The notes beneath the pieces were generated by a model that did not search any database, was not told the DNA's origin, and worked only from the letters and a program-made list of their open reading frames with translations. From the NCBI GenBank assembly GCA_009914615.1, contig WNDX01000001.1, forward strand, positions 21,047 to 85,046: a stretch of DNA of 64,000 nucleotides. The letters are read 5' to 3'. Shown piece after piece: positions 30,450 through 39,975 of this stretch (positions within the stretch are counted from its first letter, which is position 1; every line of letters starts with the position of its first letter). A program made the translations under genes and the position numbers. The stretch is from Herbaspirillum frisingense. GTDB lineage: Bacteria; Pseudomonadota; Gammaproteobacteria; Burkholderiales; Burkholderiaceae_D.

Positions 30450-30728
30450 TTACTTCTTGGCGCCATCGGCAGCCGGCTTGGACTCAGTGGCGTTGTCCAC
30501 CTTGGCCTTGGCTTTCTTTGCGGTCTTCTTGGTGGCCTTCTTCACTTCATGCGCCTTGGCCTTGGTGGCGGCTTCAGCCTTGGTAGCCGGGCCAGGGCCG
30601 GGATTGGTGCCCGGCGCCGAGGCCGGCGCGGTGCCGGTGGGCGCGGCAGTCGGGGCGCCGGTCTGTGCGAACACCGGCAGGGTCAGGGCCGACAGCAGGG
30701 AAGCGACGATGATGGCTTTGGTCTTCAT
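30450..30728 (-). CDS. Small secreted Ala/Pro/Lys-rich protein (paralog A)
   Basis: MKTKAIIVASLLSALTLPVFAQ signal peptide, then low-complexity basic tail; near-identical N-term to 30866-31123. Confidence 0.72.
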   Translation of the reverse strand: MKTKAIIVASLLSALTLPVFAQTGAPTAAPTGTAPASAPGTNPGPGPATKAEAATKAKAHEVKKATKKTAKKAKAKVDNATESKPAADGAKK

Positions 30729-30865
30729 GGTGATGTCCTTTCAAAAAGCGGATGGCGTATCCGTGATGCGTATGCGGTAAAGCGGTATGCGGTGAAATCC
30801 GGTGAAGCTGATTCATGCCGCGACGCGCTGTCCGTTACCGGGGCCGGCGCGCCGCGACGGCGGAA

Positions 30866-31123
30866 TTACTTGGTCTTGGCAGCGGCGTCGGCGGCCGGCT
30901 TGGCGTCAGCGCCTGCGGCTTCCTTCTTCTCGCTCTTTTCAGACTTCTTGGCCGCCTTCTTGTGCTTGGCGTGCGAGGTCTTGGCCTTGGGCGCGGCGTC
31001 GGTCGCGGCGGCTGCGGGAGCGGCAGGCGCGGCTGCCGGGGCAGCGGCGGCGCCGGTTTGTGCGAACACCGGCAGGGCCAGGGCGGTCAGCAGGGAGGCA
31101 ACGATGACGGATTTGGTTTTCAT
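30866..31123 (-). CDS. Small secreted Ala/Lys-rich protein (paralog B)
   Basis: MKTKSVIVASLLTALALPVFAQTGAA..., same layout as paralog A. Confidence 0.72.
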   Translation of the reverse strand: MKTKSVIVASLLTALALPVFAQTGAAAAPAAAPAAPAAAATDAAPKAKTSHAKHKKAAKKSEKSEKKEAAGADAKPAADAAAKTK

Positions 31124-31341
31124 GGCAATGTCCTTTTGAAAGTATGGATTACGCTCGGCGTTTGATTCTGCGTTGATCGCTTGTCGTTGCGCCTTACTCC
31201 CAATAACGAATTGCCGATCCGGTGGACGACATCAAAGTGTTTCATTTCATCGTAGATTTGTAAGCAATCGTTGCCGCGATGTCGTCGCTGGTTTTCACCT
31301 TGGTGTGCTTCTCCCGTGACGAAGAAACCGCCCCGGCTGCC

Positions 31342-31491
31342 TCAGATGAATTTGCCGTGCCCCACCAGCCCCATCACGCCGATGAAGATCAGATAGATGG
31401 CGACGATGAAATTGAGCAGACGTGGCGCGATGAGAATCAGGATGCCGGCGATCAGCGAGACCAGCGGCGTCAGGGACAGGTGCAGGTTCAT
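31342..31491 (-). CDS. DUF3096-like small membrane protein (copy 1, 49 aa)
   Basis: Own translation: MNLHLSLTPLVSLIAGILILIAPRLLNFIVAIYLIFIGVMGLVGHGKFI; below the ORF-track cutoff. Confidence 0.75.
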   Translation of the reverse strand: MNLHLSLTPLVSLIAGILILIAPRLLNFIVAIYLIFIGVMGLVGHGKFI

Positions 31492-31518
31492 GAGGTCTCC
31501 TTGGACTGTGTCTCAGTC

Positions 31519-31653
31519 TCAGCCGAACAGGCCCACCAGGCCGATCACGATCAGATACAGCGCCACGATGTAATTCAGCAGTTTCGGCATGGCCAGGATC
31601 AGGATGCCGGCGATCAGAGCGGCCAGCGGGCCGAAGGAAAGATGGATGTCCAT
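31519..31653 (-). CDS. DUF3096-like small membrane protein (copy 2, 44 aa)
   Basis: MDIHLSFGPLAALIAGILILAMPKLLNYIVALYLIVIGLVGLFG. Confidence 0.78.
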   Translation of the reverse strand: MDIHLSFGPLAALIAGILILAMPKLLNYIVALYLIVIGLVGLFG

Positions 31654-31801
31654 GCTGCGTCTCCGTGTCATTCGATATCGGTTGAGATGCCGCGCGTCGG
31701 GTGAAGTTCTGGCGTGAATGGCTGAGCCTGCTGTAGGCGCACAGGAAGTCGCCGGCTTCTTTATAATGACCGACTTTCCCATCAGCATCATCGAGATTCC
31801 C

Positions 31802-32461
31802 ATGGCCTATCAAACCTGGTTTGCATTTTTCGTCGCCGCTTGCGTGATCGCCATCTCGCCCGGATCGGGCGCGGTGCTGTCGATGAGCCACGGCCTGAAC
31901 TATGGCGTGCGCCGCACCAGCGCCACCATCCTGGGCCTGGAGATCGCGCTGGTGGTGATCCTGATCATCGCCGGCGCCGGCGTCGGCTCGCTGCTGGTGG
32001 CCTCGGAAACGGCTTTCAACATCATCAAGGTGGCCGGTGCGCTGTACCTGATCTATCTCGGCTTCTCGCAATGGCGCGCCCCGGTGCCGGCCCAGAATGA
32101 AGGCGCCGCGCTCGATGCCGCCAACGCCAGCGCCGCCGCCGCGCGCGGCCAGGCCTGGTGGCAGCGTTGCATGACCGGTTTCCTGACCAATGCCACCAAT
32201 CCCAAGGGCATCGTCTTCATGGTGGCGGTGCTGCCGCAATTCATCGATCACGACCGCCCGCTGTGGCTGCAACTGCTGGTGCTGGCAGTGACCATGGTGG
32301 CGGTGGATCTGGTGGTGATGCACGGCTATGCCTTCGCGGCCAGCCGCCTGCAACGCTTCTTCCGCAGCCAGAAGGCGGTCAAGGCGCAGAATCGTTTCTT
32401 CGGCGGCGTGCTGATGCTGGTGGGCGCAGGCTTGTTCTTCTTTAAGCGCGCCCAGCACTGA
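31802..32461 (+). CDS. LysE family transporter
   Basis: AFFVAACVIAISPGSGAVLSMSHGLNYGVRRTSATILGLE; FLTNATNPKGIVF. Confidence 0.92.
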   Translation: MAYQTWFAFFVAACVIAISPGSGAVLSMSHGLNYGVRRTSATILGLEIALVVILIIAGAGVGSLLVASETAFNIIKVAGALYLIYLGFSQWRAPVPAQNEGAALDAANASAAAARGQAWWQRCMTGFLTNATNPKGIVFMVAVLPQFIDHDRPLWLQLLVLAVTMVAVDLVVMHGYAFAASRLQRFFRSQKAVKAQNRFFGGVLMLVGAGLFFFKRAQH

Positions 32462-32485
32462 GGCGAACGCGGATGACTCGCCCAT

Positions 32486-32515
32486 GAAAAAGCCCCGGCA
32501 TGCCGGGGCTTTTTC
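32486..32515. terminator. Bidirectional rho-independent terminator
   Basis: Perfect palindrome gaaaaagccccggcatgccggggctttttc between convergent genes. Confidence 0.85.
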
Positions 32516-32535
32516 ATGCCGGGAAGCGGCGGGAA

Positions 32536-32832
32536 TTACTTGTCTTTCTTCAGGCAGGACGACATGAAGGCCTTGCGCTCGTCACCCTTCTTGCCGGCGG
32601 CGTCGGCATTGCACTGCTTCATCTTGTCTTGCTGGGTGGCCGGCTTGGCGGGCTGATCCTTCTTCAGACAGGAAGACATGAAGGCCTTGCGCTCGTCGCC
32701 TTTCTTGCCGGCGGCGTCGGCGTTGCATTGCTTCATCTTGTCCTGCTGCGAATTCTGCGCCATGGCGGGCGCAGCCACCAGCAGCGGGGCGGCCAGTGCG
32801 AAAGAGGTGATGGCGATCAGCAGTTTTTTCAT
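32536..32832 (-). CDS. PsiF-repeat family secreted protein with two tandem repeats
   Basis: MKKLLIAITSFALAAPLLVAAPAMAQNSQ + 2x (QQDKMKQCNADAAGKKGDERKAFMSSCLKKD). Confidence 0.88.
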   Translation of the reverse strand: MKKLLIAITSFALAAPLLVAAPAMAQNSQQDKMKQCNADAAGKKGDERKAFMSSCLKKDQPAKPATQQDKMKQCNADAAGKKGDERKAFMSSCLKKDK

Positions 32833-32955
32833 TGGTATCTCCCTGGACAGAGTGGATTCGAGATGCCGGCAAATCAAAAGCAGGGTGCTTGAATCTGCAG
32901 ACGAGCGCATTACAACATGAAAGTTTACGCCTGCCTAGCAGAGCCGGCCCAGGGT

Positions 32956-33345
32956 TCAGCGTACACAGGCCAGATCGCCTTCCGGGCAACCGGCCAAGGC
33001 CTTGAGCTCCTCGGTGCGCTGGCGCGTCTTCTCGGCCAGGCAGCTTTGCTGCACCATGGGCGCGGCCGAGCCGCCGGCGGCGTTGGCGCTTTCGAAGCGG
33101 CAGGACAGGTCGCGGTACTTGATCCAGGCCAGTTGCACGTCGCGGATCTGGTTCTGCTGGGCCGGACGCAGCTTGGCGCGATAGGCCACATAGGTGGCGT
33201 TGAGGTCGGCATCGGCCTGGTTCAGCGCCTGCGAGGCGCAAGCGTTCATTTCGGCCTGGGTGGAGGCCTTGGCGCAGTCAGCGGCATGCGCACCGGCGGA
33301 CGCGCACAGGGCCAGGAGCAGGGTAAGGCGGAGGACGGCTTTCAT
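32956..33345 (-). CDS. LprI-type lysozyme inhibitor-like (DUF1311) secreted protein
   Basis: 129 aa; DCAKASTQAEMNACASQALNQADADLNATY...LRPAQQNQIRDVQLAWIKYRDLSCRFE. Confidence 0.85.
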   Translation of the reverse strand: MKAVLRLTLLLALCASAGAHAADCAKASTQAEMNACASQALNQADADLNATYVAYRAKLRPAQQNQIRDVQLAWIKYRDLSCRFESANAAGGSAAPMVQQSCLAEKTRQRTEELKALAGCPEGDLACVR

Positions 33346-33532
33346 CGGTGAATTTCTCCGGGAGGACGATGACGGCGGCAGGCGGCGGGCGTTGCCATGG
33401 AGGAAATGGCGGCGGCCGTCCGGATCCTGGCGCCGGCGGGATAAAATCGGGTTTTGCGTGTCTTAGAAGAACACGCGCGGCCGGGGTTCTCGGCCAATTG
33501 CAACAAGCCGTATCTGAAAAGGAGTGTGGCCA

Positions 33533-33883
33533 ATGGGATTTACCTGGATGTCCGCCATCAAGCTGATACCGTGGGGCGACGTGGTGCAGGCCACGCCCGG
33601 CATCGTCAAGGGCGCGCACGATCTGTGGTCGCGCACGCGCAAGGCCAAGACCGCGGTCGAGGCGCAGGATGCCGTACCGGTGCCGGGCGACGCCGAGCAA
33701 TTCGCGGCCCGCATCCGCCAGCTCGAAGCCGAGCAGTTGGAGGCCAGCCAGCTCATCAATACGCTGGCCGAACAGAACGCCCAACTGGTCGCGGCGATGG
33801 ACAAGCTGCGCACCCGCGTGAAGATGCTGACGGCCTTCGGTGTGCTGCTGGCGCTGGGCCTGGCGGCCGTCTGGCTGCGCTGA
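33533..33883 (+). CDS. Hypothetical protein with coiled coil and C-terminal TM helix
   Basis: MGFTWMSAIKLIPWGDVVQATPGIVKGAHDLWSRTRK...MLTAFGVLLALGLAAVWLR. Confidence 0.7.
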   Translation: MGFTWMSAIKLIPWGDVVQATPGIVKGAHDLWSRTRKAKTAVEAQDAVPVPGDAEQFAARIRQLEAEQLEASQLINTLAEQNAQLVAAMDKLRTRVKMLTAFGVLLALGLAAVWLR

Positions 33884-34123
33884 TTTTGCCTGATCCTGCA
33901 ATTTCGCGATCCCGATTTGCCTGATCCTGCATTTCCTGCGCGGCGGCCTGCAGGATCGCCGCCGGAGGATTACCATAGCCGGGTTTTCAGCGGCCCTTGC
34001 GCTGTTGACGACGGTGCGATGCCGTCGCGGCGAGGCCGCTGACGATCAGAAAACGCTCCGGTCGCCACGCCGGCACGGCTGGCCGACGGCCACTTCCCCC
34101 TCTGTACCCGAAAGGACTATCCC

Positions 34124-35179
34124 ATGCTGAAATCGCAAGGTTACGCTGCACACAATGCATCTTCCCCATTGGCGCCATTCAGCTTCGAGCGCCGCGATGT
34201 CGGCCCGCACGATGTGCAGATGGACATCCTGTTCTGCGGCGTCTGCCACTCCGACCTGCACATGGCGCGCGACGAATGGAAGGGCACCGTGTTCCCGGTC
34301 GTGCCCGGCCACGAAATCGTCGGCCGCATCACCCAGGTCGGCGCCCACGTCACCAAGTTCAAGGTCGGCCAGATCGCCGGCGTCGGCTGTATGGTGGATT
34401 CCTGCCAGACCTGCAGGAGCTGCGACGAGGGCCTGGAGCAATACTGCGAAAACGGTTTCACCGGCACCTACAGCGCGCCGGACAAGGTCAGCGGCGGCTT
34501 CACCTATGGCGGCTATTCCAACAACATCGTGGTCAGCGAAAAGTTCGTGCTGTCGGTGTCAGACAAGTTGGACCCGGCTGGCGCCGCGCCGCTGCTGTGC
34601 GCCGGCATCACCACCTGGTCGCCGCTGCGCCACTGGAAGGTCGGTCCCGGCCAGAAGGTCGGCATCGTCGGTCTGGGCGGGCTGGGTCACATGGGTGTCA
34701 AGCTGGCGCACGCGATGGGCGCGCATGTAGTGCTGTTCACCACCTCGCCCGACAAGAAGGAAGACGCGCTGCGCCTGGGCGCCGATGAAGTGGTGGTGTC
34801 CAAGGATGCGGAGCAGATGGCCGCGCACGTCAACAGCTTCGACTTCATCCTCAACACCGTGGCCGCCCAGCACAACCTGGATGCCTTCATGGTGCTGTTG
34901 AAGCGCGAAGGCACCATGACCTTGGTCGGCCTGCCGGAACATCCGCACCCGTCGCCATCGGTCGCCAACTTCATCTTCAAGCGCCGCCACCTGGCGGGCT
35001 CGCTGATCGGCGGCATCCAGGAAACCCAGGAGATGCTCGACTTCTGCGCTGAGCACGGCATCCACTCCGACATCGAGATCATCAAGATCCAGGACATCAA
35101 CCAAGCCTATGAACGCATGCTCAAGAGCGACGTGAAGTACCGCTTCGTGATCGACATGTCTTCGCTGTCCGCCGCCTAA
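34124..35179 (+). CDS. Zinc-dependent NAD(P)-dependent alcohol dehydrogenase (cinnamyl/YahK type)
   Basis: CGVCHSDLHMARDEW, VPGHEIVGRI, GVGCMVDSCQTCRSC, GLGGLGHMGVKLA. Confidence 0.93.
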   Translation: MLKSQGYAAHNASSPLAPFSFERRDVGPHDVQMDILFCGVCHSDLHMARDEWKGTVFPVVPGHEIVGRITQVGAHVTKFKVGQIAGVGCMVDSCQTCRSCDEGLEQYCENGFTGTYSAPDKVSGGFTYGGYSNNIVVSEKFVLSVSDKLDPAGAAPLLCAGITTWSPLRHWKVGPGQKVGIVGLGGLGHMGVKLAHAMGAHVVLFTTSPDKKEDALRLGADEVVVSKDAEQMAAHVNSFDFILNTVAAQHNLDAFMVLLKREGTMTLVGLPEHPHPSPSVANFIFKRRHLAGSLIGGIQETQEMLDFCAEHGIHSDIEIIKIQDINQAYERMLKSDVKYRFVIDMSSLSAA

Positions 35180-35283
35180 ATGGCGACATGCAGGGCGGCC
35201 TGCCGCATGGCGTGCCGCCTCTGCTTTTCCTGTAGCATCGCGGTTTCCATCATCTACACCCCGCAACGGGGACTGGCCACGGC

Positions 35284-37782
35284 ATGTTCCAACAAGCATT
35301 GCGCATGACCCAGCGCGACTGGCGCACCGGCGAGTTGCGCTTCCTGCTGATCGCCCTGATCGTCGCGGTGGCGGCGCTATCCTCGGTCGGCTTCTTCGTC
35401 GATCGCATGCGCGCCGGCATGACGCGCGACGCCCATCAGTTGCTGGGCGCGGACCTGCTGATCGCGGCGGATCAAAGCATGCCCGCGCAGTGGCCGCAGC
35501 AGGCCCGCGATGCCGGCCTGCAGCAGGCTCAGACGGTAGTGTTCCCCAGCATGGCCCAGGCCGGCGAGGGCGATGCCGCGCGATCCGTGCTGGCGTCGAT
35601 CAAGTCCGTGACGCAGGGTTATCCCTTGCGCGGCCAGCTCAAGCTGCTGGGCGCAGACGGCGAGGAACGTCCGGCCGCGGGTATCCCGCAGTCGGGCACG
35701 GTATGGGTGGATCCGCAGATTCTTTCCGCGCTGGGCGTGCGCGTGGGCGACATGCTGAAGCTGGGCGACCTGGATCTGCGCATCGCCGCCGTGATCTCGG
35801 TCGAGCCCGATCGCGGCAGCGCCTTCGTCAATTTCGCGCCGCGCGTGATGCTGGGCGAGGGCGACCTGGCCGCCACCCACCTGGTGCAGGTCGGTTCGCG
35901 CGTGACCTACCGTCTGCTGATCGCCGGCGCGCCGGAGGCGGTGAAGCGCTTCCAGCAGAACGTGGAACAGCAGATCGACGAGCGCAAGCTGCGCGCCGTG
36001 CGCATCGAATCGCTGGAGAACGGCCGCCCCGAGATGCGCGCCACGCTGGATCGCGCCGAACAATTCCTGTCGCTGGTGGGCCTGCTGTCGGCCATGCTGG
36101 CGGCGCTGGCGGTGGCCATGGCGGCGCGCCGCTTCATGATGCGCCATCTCGACGCCTGCGCCATGATGCGTTGCTTCGGCATGACCCAGAACCAGGTGAC
36201 CGCGCTGTACCTGATCGAATTCGTGATGATCGGCCTGGCCGCCAGCCTGATCGGCGTGGCGCTGGGCTATGCCGCACACTTCGCGCTGCTGCAATGGCTG
36301 GGCAGCTTCATGCCGACCGCCTTACCGCCGGCCGGCTGGGCGCCCGCCCTGCAAGGGGTGGCGACCGGCTTGTTGCTGCTGGTGGGCTTTGCGCTGCCGC
36401 CCATCCTGCAGTTGCGCAACGTGCCGCATAACCGCGTGATCCGGCGCGAGCAGGGCACGCCGCAGACGCTCACCGTGCTGACCTATGTGCTCGGCACGGT
36501 GGTGTTTTCCGGACTGCTGCTCTGGCAGGCCGGCGACCTGACGCTGGGTTTGCTGACCATCGCCGGTTTCCTCGGCGGCTTCGGCCTGTTCGCGCTGGTG
36601 GCCTGGCTGTGCCTGCGCGCCCTGCGTTCCCTGCGCGGCTTGTTCGACAGCCAGAGCTGGCGCTTCGCCATCGACGGCCTGCAGCGCCGTCCGGCCGCCG
36701 CGGTGATGCAGGTGGTGGCGCTGGGCCTGGGCCTGATGGCGCTGCTGCTGCTGACGGTGATCCGCGGGGATCTGGTCGGTGCCTGGCGGCAGGCCACGCC
36801 GCCGGATGCGCCCAATCGCTTCATTATCAATATCCAGCCCGACCAGCGCGACGCCGTCGCGCAGGCGCTGCACAAGGGCGGCGTGGCCGATCCGCAGTTG
36901 TATCCGATGATCCGCGGCCGCCTGGTGCAGATCAACGGGCGCCAGATCAGCGCCGCCGATTACCAGGAAGACCGCGCCAAGCGGCTGGTGGACCGCGAAT
37001 TCAATCTCTCCACGATGAAGGAGATCCCGCCCGGCAACGGCATCGTGGCCGGCCGCTGGTACGACGACCGCCAGCCGGAAGCGTCCGTCGAGCGCGGCCT
37101 GGCGCAAACGCTGGGCATCAAGCTGGGCGACCGCCTGCAGTTCGACATCGCCGGCCAGTTGGTGGAGGCGCCCGTGACCAGCCTGCGCAAGCTGGAATGG
37201 GGTTCGCTGCGGGTCAACTTCTTCGTGATCATCAACCCCGCCGTGATGCGCGATACGCCGCAAAGCTGGATCACTGCGGTGCATCTGACGCCGCCGCAAG
37301 AAGGGCTGGGCAACACGCTGACGCGCGACTTCTCCAATCTGACCGTCGTCGATATCGGCAGTGTGCTGCGCCAGATCCAGGATGTGGTGGGGCAGGTGAT
37401 CTCGGCGGTGGAGTTCCTGTTCCTCTTCACGCTGTGCTCCGGCGTGCTGGTGCTGTACGCGGCGCTGGCCGGTTCCCAGGATGAGCGCGTGCGCGAAGCC
37501 GGTCTGCTGCGCGCCCTGGGGGCGACGCGGGTCGAGCTGTCGCGCGCGCAACGCATCGAGGTCTTGCTGGTGGGATCGGTAGCCGGCCTGCTGGCGGCCA
37601 GCGGCGCCGCCGCGATCGGCTGGGCGCTGGCGCACTACGTGTTCAATTTCGACTGGACGCTGAGCCCGCTCGTGTGGGTGGCCGGCATGGGCATCGGCGC
37701 CGCCTGCTCGGCCCTCGGCGGCTGGGCCGGACTGCGCCACGTGCTGGGACGCCCACCGCTGCAGACGCTGCGCGAAGCCTGA
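35284..37782 (+). CDS. FtsX-like ABC transporter permease (YbbP-like)
   Basis: 832 aa with FtsX-type TM blocks; SQDERVREAGLLRALGATR signature. Confidence 0.9.
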   Translation: MFQQALRMTQRDWRTGELRFLLIALIVAVAALSSVGFFVDRMRAGMTRDAHQLLGADLLIAADQSMPAQWPQQARDAGLQQAQTVVFPSMAQAGEGDAARSVLASIKSVTQGYPLRGQLKLLGADGEERPAAGIPQSGTVWVDPQILSALGVRVGDMLKLGDLDLRIAAVISVEPDRGSAFVNFAPRVMLGEGDLAATHLVQVGSRVTYRLLIAGAPEAVKRFQQNVEQQIDERKLRAVRIESLENGRPEMRATLDRAEQFLSLVGLLSAMLAALAVAMAARRFMMRHLDACAMMRCFGMTQNQVTALYLIEFVMIGLAASLIGVALGYAAHFALLQWLGSFMPTALPPAGWAPALQGVATGLLLLVGFALPPILQLRNVPHNRVIRREQGTPQTLTVLTYVLGTVVFSGLLLWQAGDLTLGLLTIAGFLGGFGLFALVAWLCLRALRSLRGLFDSQSWRFAIDGLQRRPAAAVMQVVALGLGLMALLLLTVIRGDLVGAWRQATPPDAPNRFIINIQPDQRDAVAQALHKGGVADPQLYPMIRGRLVQINGRQISAADYQEDRAKRLVDREFNLSTMKEIPPGNGIVAGRWYDDRQPEASVERGLAQTLGIKLGDRLQFDIAGQLVEAPVTSLRKLEWGSLRVNFFVIINPAVMRDTPQSWITAVHLTPPQEGLGNTLTRDFSNLTVVDIGSVLRQIQDVVGQVISAVEFLFLFTLCSGVLVLYAALAGSQDERVREAGLLRALGATRVELSRAQRIEVLLVGSVAGLLAASGAAAIGWALAHYVFNFDWTLSPLVWVAGMGIGAACSALGGWAGLRHVLGRPPLQTLREA

Positions 37783-37863
37783 TCCGATCCAGGTCAAATC
37801 CGCCCGGAATAGCCGCGGGTCGCCCCGGCGGCGCCCGTGCGGCTGCGGTATCATGGCGCTCTT

Positions 37864-38265
37864 ATGCAAATCGAAGATCCCAACCAGCCGACCACCTTCG
37901 ACCTGATCGGCGGCGCAGAAAAGCTGCGCGAGATGGTCGATCGCTTCTACGACCTGATGGACCTGGAGCCGGAGTTCGCCGGCATCCGCGCGCTGCATCC
38001 GCCTTCGCTGGATGGCTCGCGCGAGAAGACCTACATGTTCCTCTCCGGCTGGACCGGCGGTCCCAACCTGTACATCGAGCAATTCGGCCATCCGCGCCTG
38101 CGCGCGCGCCATCTGCCTTTTCCCATCGGTATCTCGGAGCGCGACCAGTGGCTGCGCTGCATGACCTGGGCGATGCAGGATGTCGGCCTGTCTGATGACC
38201 TGATGAAACGCCTGCTGGCGGCGCTGTTCCAGACCGCCGACTGGATGCGCAACAAGGCCGAGTAG
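37864..38265 (+). CDS. Group II truncated hemoglobin
   Basis: 133 aa; GGAEKLREMVDRFYDLMD..., YMFLSGWTGGPNLYIEQFGHPRLRARHLPFPIGISERDQWLRCM. Confidence 0.92.
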   Translation: MQIEDPNQPTTFDLIGGAEKLREMVDRFYDLMDLEPEFAGIRALHPPSLDGSREKTYMFLSGWTGGPNLYIEQFGHPRLRARHLPFPIGISERDQWLRCMTWAMQDVGLSDDLMKRLLAALFQTADWMRNKAE

Positions 38266-38386
38266 ATCCTCGGCGCTTGCGTCGTGGCGCGCATTCCCGC
38301 ACCATTGCATATCTTTCCCCGGCCTGCGCGCCGCGGCTTGCCCTGGGCGAGCTCGCGGCGCACGGGCCGCGCTTCCCTTGGCTTTC

Positions 38387-39862
38387 ATGACAACATTCGA
38401 ACTGATACTTGCCGGCCTCGTCGTGGCCGGCCTCGTGCTGCAGATCCTGATCCTGCTGCGCTCCAGCCGTCGCGAAGAGGGCGGCGCCGAGGCAGCGCTG
38501 CAGCAACTCAAGCAAGACCTGCAGCGCCATCAGCAAGATACCGGCGAGCGCATCGAGCGCGAGCTGCGCGTCCAGGTGCAGAGCAGCGCCCAGAGCACGC
38601 GCCAGGAGCTGGGCGGCAACTTCGCCCAGCTGCAGCAGACGCTGGCCACGCAGATGTCCAGCGTGGCCACGCTGCAAAACAACCAGATCGATGGCTTCGC
38701 CCAGCAGTTGGTGAAACTCAATGAAACCAACGCCCAGCAACTCGACAGCATGCGCCAGTCGATGACGCTGCAGGCCCAGGTCAACCGCGAGGAGCAGGCG
38801 CTGTCGCTCAAGCGCTTCGGCGATACGCTGAACCAGCAACTGTCGGCGCTGACCGAATCCAACTCGCAGCGCATGGCTGAAGTGCGGGCCACGCTGGAAG
38901 CCAAGATCAAGGATCTGCAGACCGACAATGCGCAAAAGCTGGAAGAGATGCGCAAGACCGTGGACGAGAAGCTGCACGCCACGCTGGAACAGCGCCTGGG
39001 CGAATCCTTCAAGCTGGTCTCGGATCGCCTGGACAAGGTGCACCTGGGCCTGGGCGAGATGCAGCAACTGGCCACCGGTGTGGGCGATCTCAAGCGCGTG
39101 CTGACCAACGTCAAGACGCGCGGCACCTGGGGCGAGGTGCAGCTGGAAATCCTGCTGGAGCAGATGCTCACGCCCGACCAGTACGCCAAGAACGTCGAGA
39201 CCGTGCCGGCCAGCGGCGAGCGCGTGGAATTCGCCATCCGCCTGCCGGGCGCCAAGGATGACGGCGCCCAGGTGTGGATGCCGATCGATGCCAAGTTCCC
39301 CAAGGAGCAGTACGAGCGCCTGGTGGACGCCGCCGAGCGCGCCGACGCCGACGGCGTGGCGATGGCCGGCCGCGAGCTGGAGCGCGCGGTGCGCGGCGAG
39401 GCCAAGACCATCGCCGAGAAATACCTGTCGCCGCCGCTGACCACCGACTTCGCCATCCTGTTCCTGCCCACCGAAGGCCTCTATGCGGAAGTGATGCGCC
39501 GGCCCGGCTTGTCGGATGATCTGCAGCGCACCCATCGGGTGACGATTGCCGGCCCGTCCACCTTGTCGGCGCTGCTCAACAGCCTGCAGATGGGCTTCCG
39601 CACGCTGGCGCTGGAAAAGCGGTCGTCGGAAGTGTGGCAGGTGCTGGGCGCGGTGAAGACCGAGTTCGGCAAGTTCGGCGAAGTGCTGGCCTCGACCAAG
39701 AGCGCGCTGGAGCGCGTGGCCAAGAACATCGACCAGGCCGAGACGCGTACGCGCCAGATGACGCGCAAGCTGAAGTCGGTGGAGGCCTTGCCGTCGGAGA
39801 GTGCGCAGAAGTTGCTGGGGACGGCGGAGCCGGATCTGGGGGATGACGTGGAGGGTGTTTGA
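38387..39862 (+). CDS. rmuC: DNA recombination protein RmuC
   Basis: N-terminal TM, coiled coil, GDLKRVLTNVKTRGTWGEVQLEILLEQML, DAKFPKEQYERL. Confidence 0.93.
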   Translation: MTTFELILAGLVVAGLVLQILILLRSSRREEGGAEAALQQLKQDLQRHQQDTGERIERELRVQVQSSAQSTRQELGGNFAQLQQTLATQMSSVATLQNNQIDGFAQQLVKLNETNAQQLDSMRQSMTLQAQVNREEQALSLKRFGDTLNQQLSALTESNSQRMAEVRATLEAKIKDLQTDNAQKLEEMRKTVDEKLHATLEQRLGESFKLVSDRLDKVHLGLGEMQQLATGVGDLKRVLTNVKTRGTWGEVQLEILLEQMLTPDQYAKNVETVPASGERVEFAIRLPGAKDDGAQVWMPIDAKFPKEQYERLVDAAERADADGVAMAGRELERAVRGEAKTIAEKYLSPPLTTDFAILFLPTEGLYAEVMRRPGLSDDLQRTHRVTIAGPSTLSALLNSLQMGFRTLALEKRSSEVWQVLGAVKTEFGKFGEVLASTKSALERVAKNIDQAETRTRQMTRKLKSVEALPSESAQKLLGTAEPDLGDDVEGV

Positions 39863-39975
39863 TCGCATCGTCCTATCTGGCGGAAGACGCGGACGGCGTT
39901 TGCCGACAGTGATCAAGGGCGGCGCTTAAGAGCGTTGCTCAAGCGGGCCTGAGTGTGGCGCAGTATCACTTCAAG

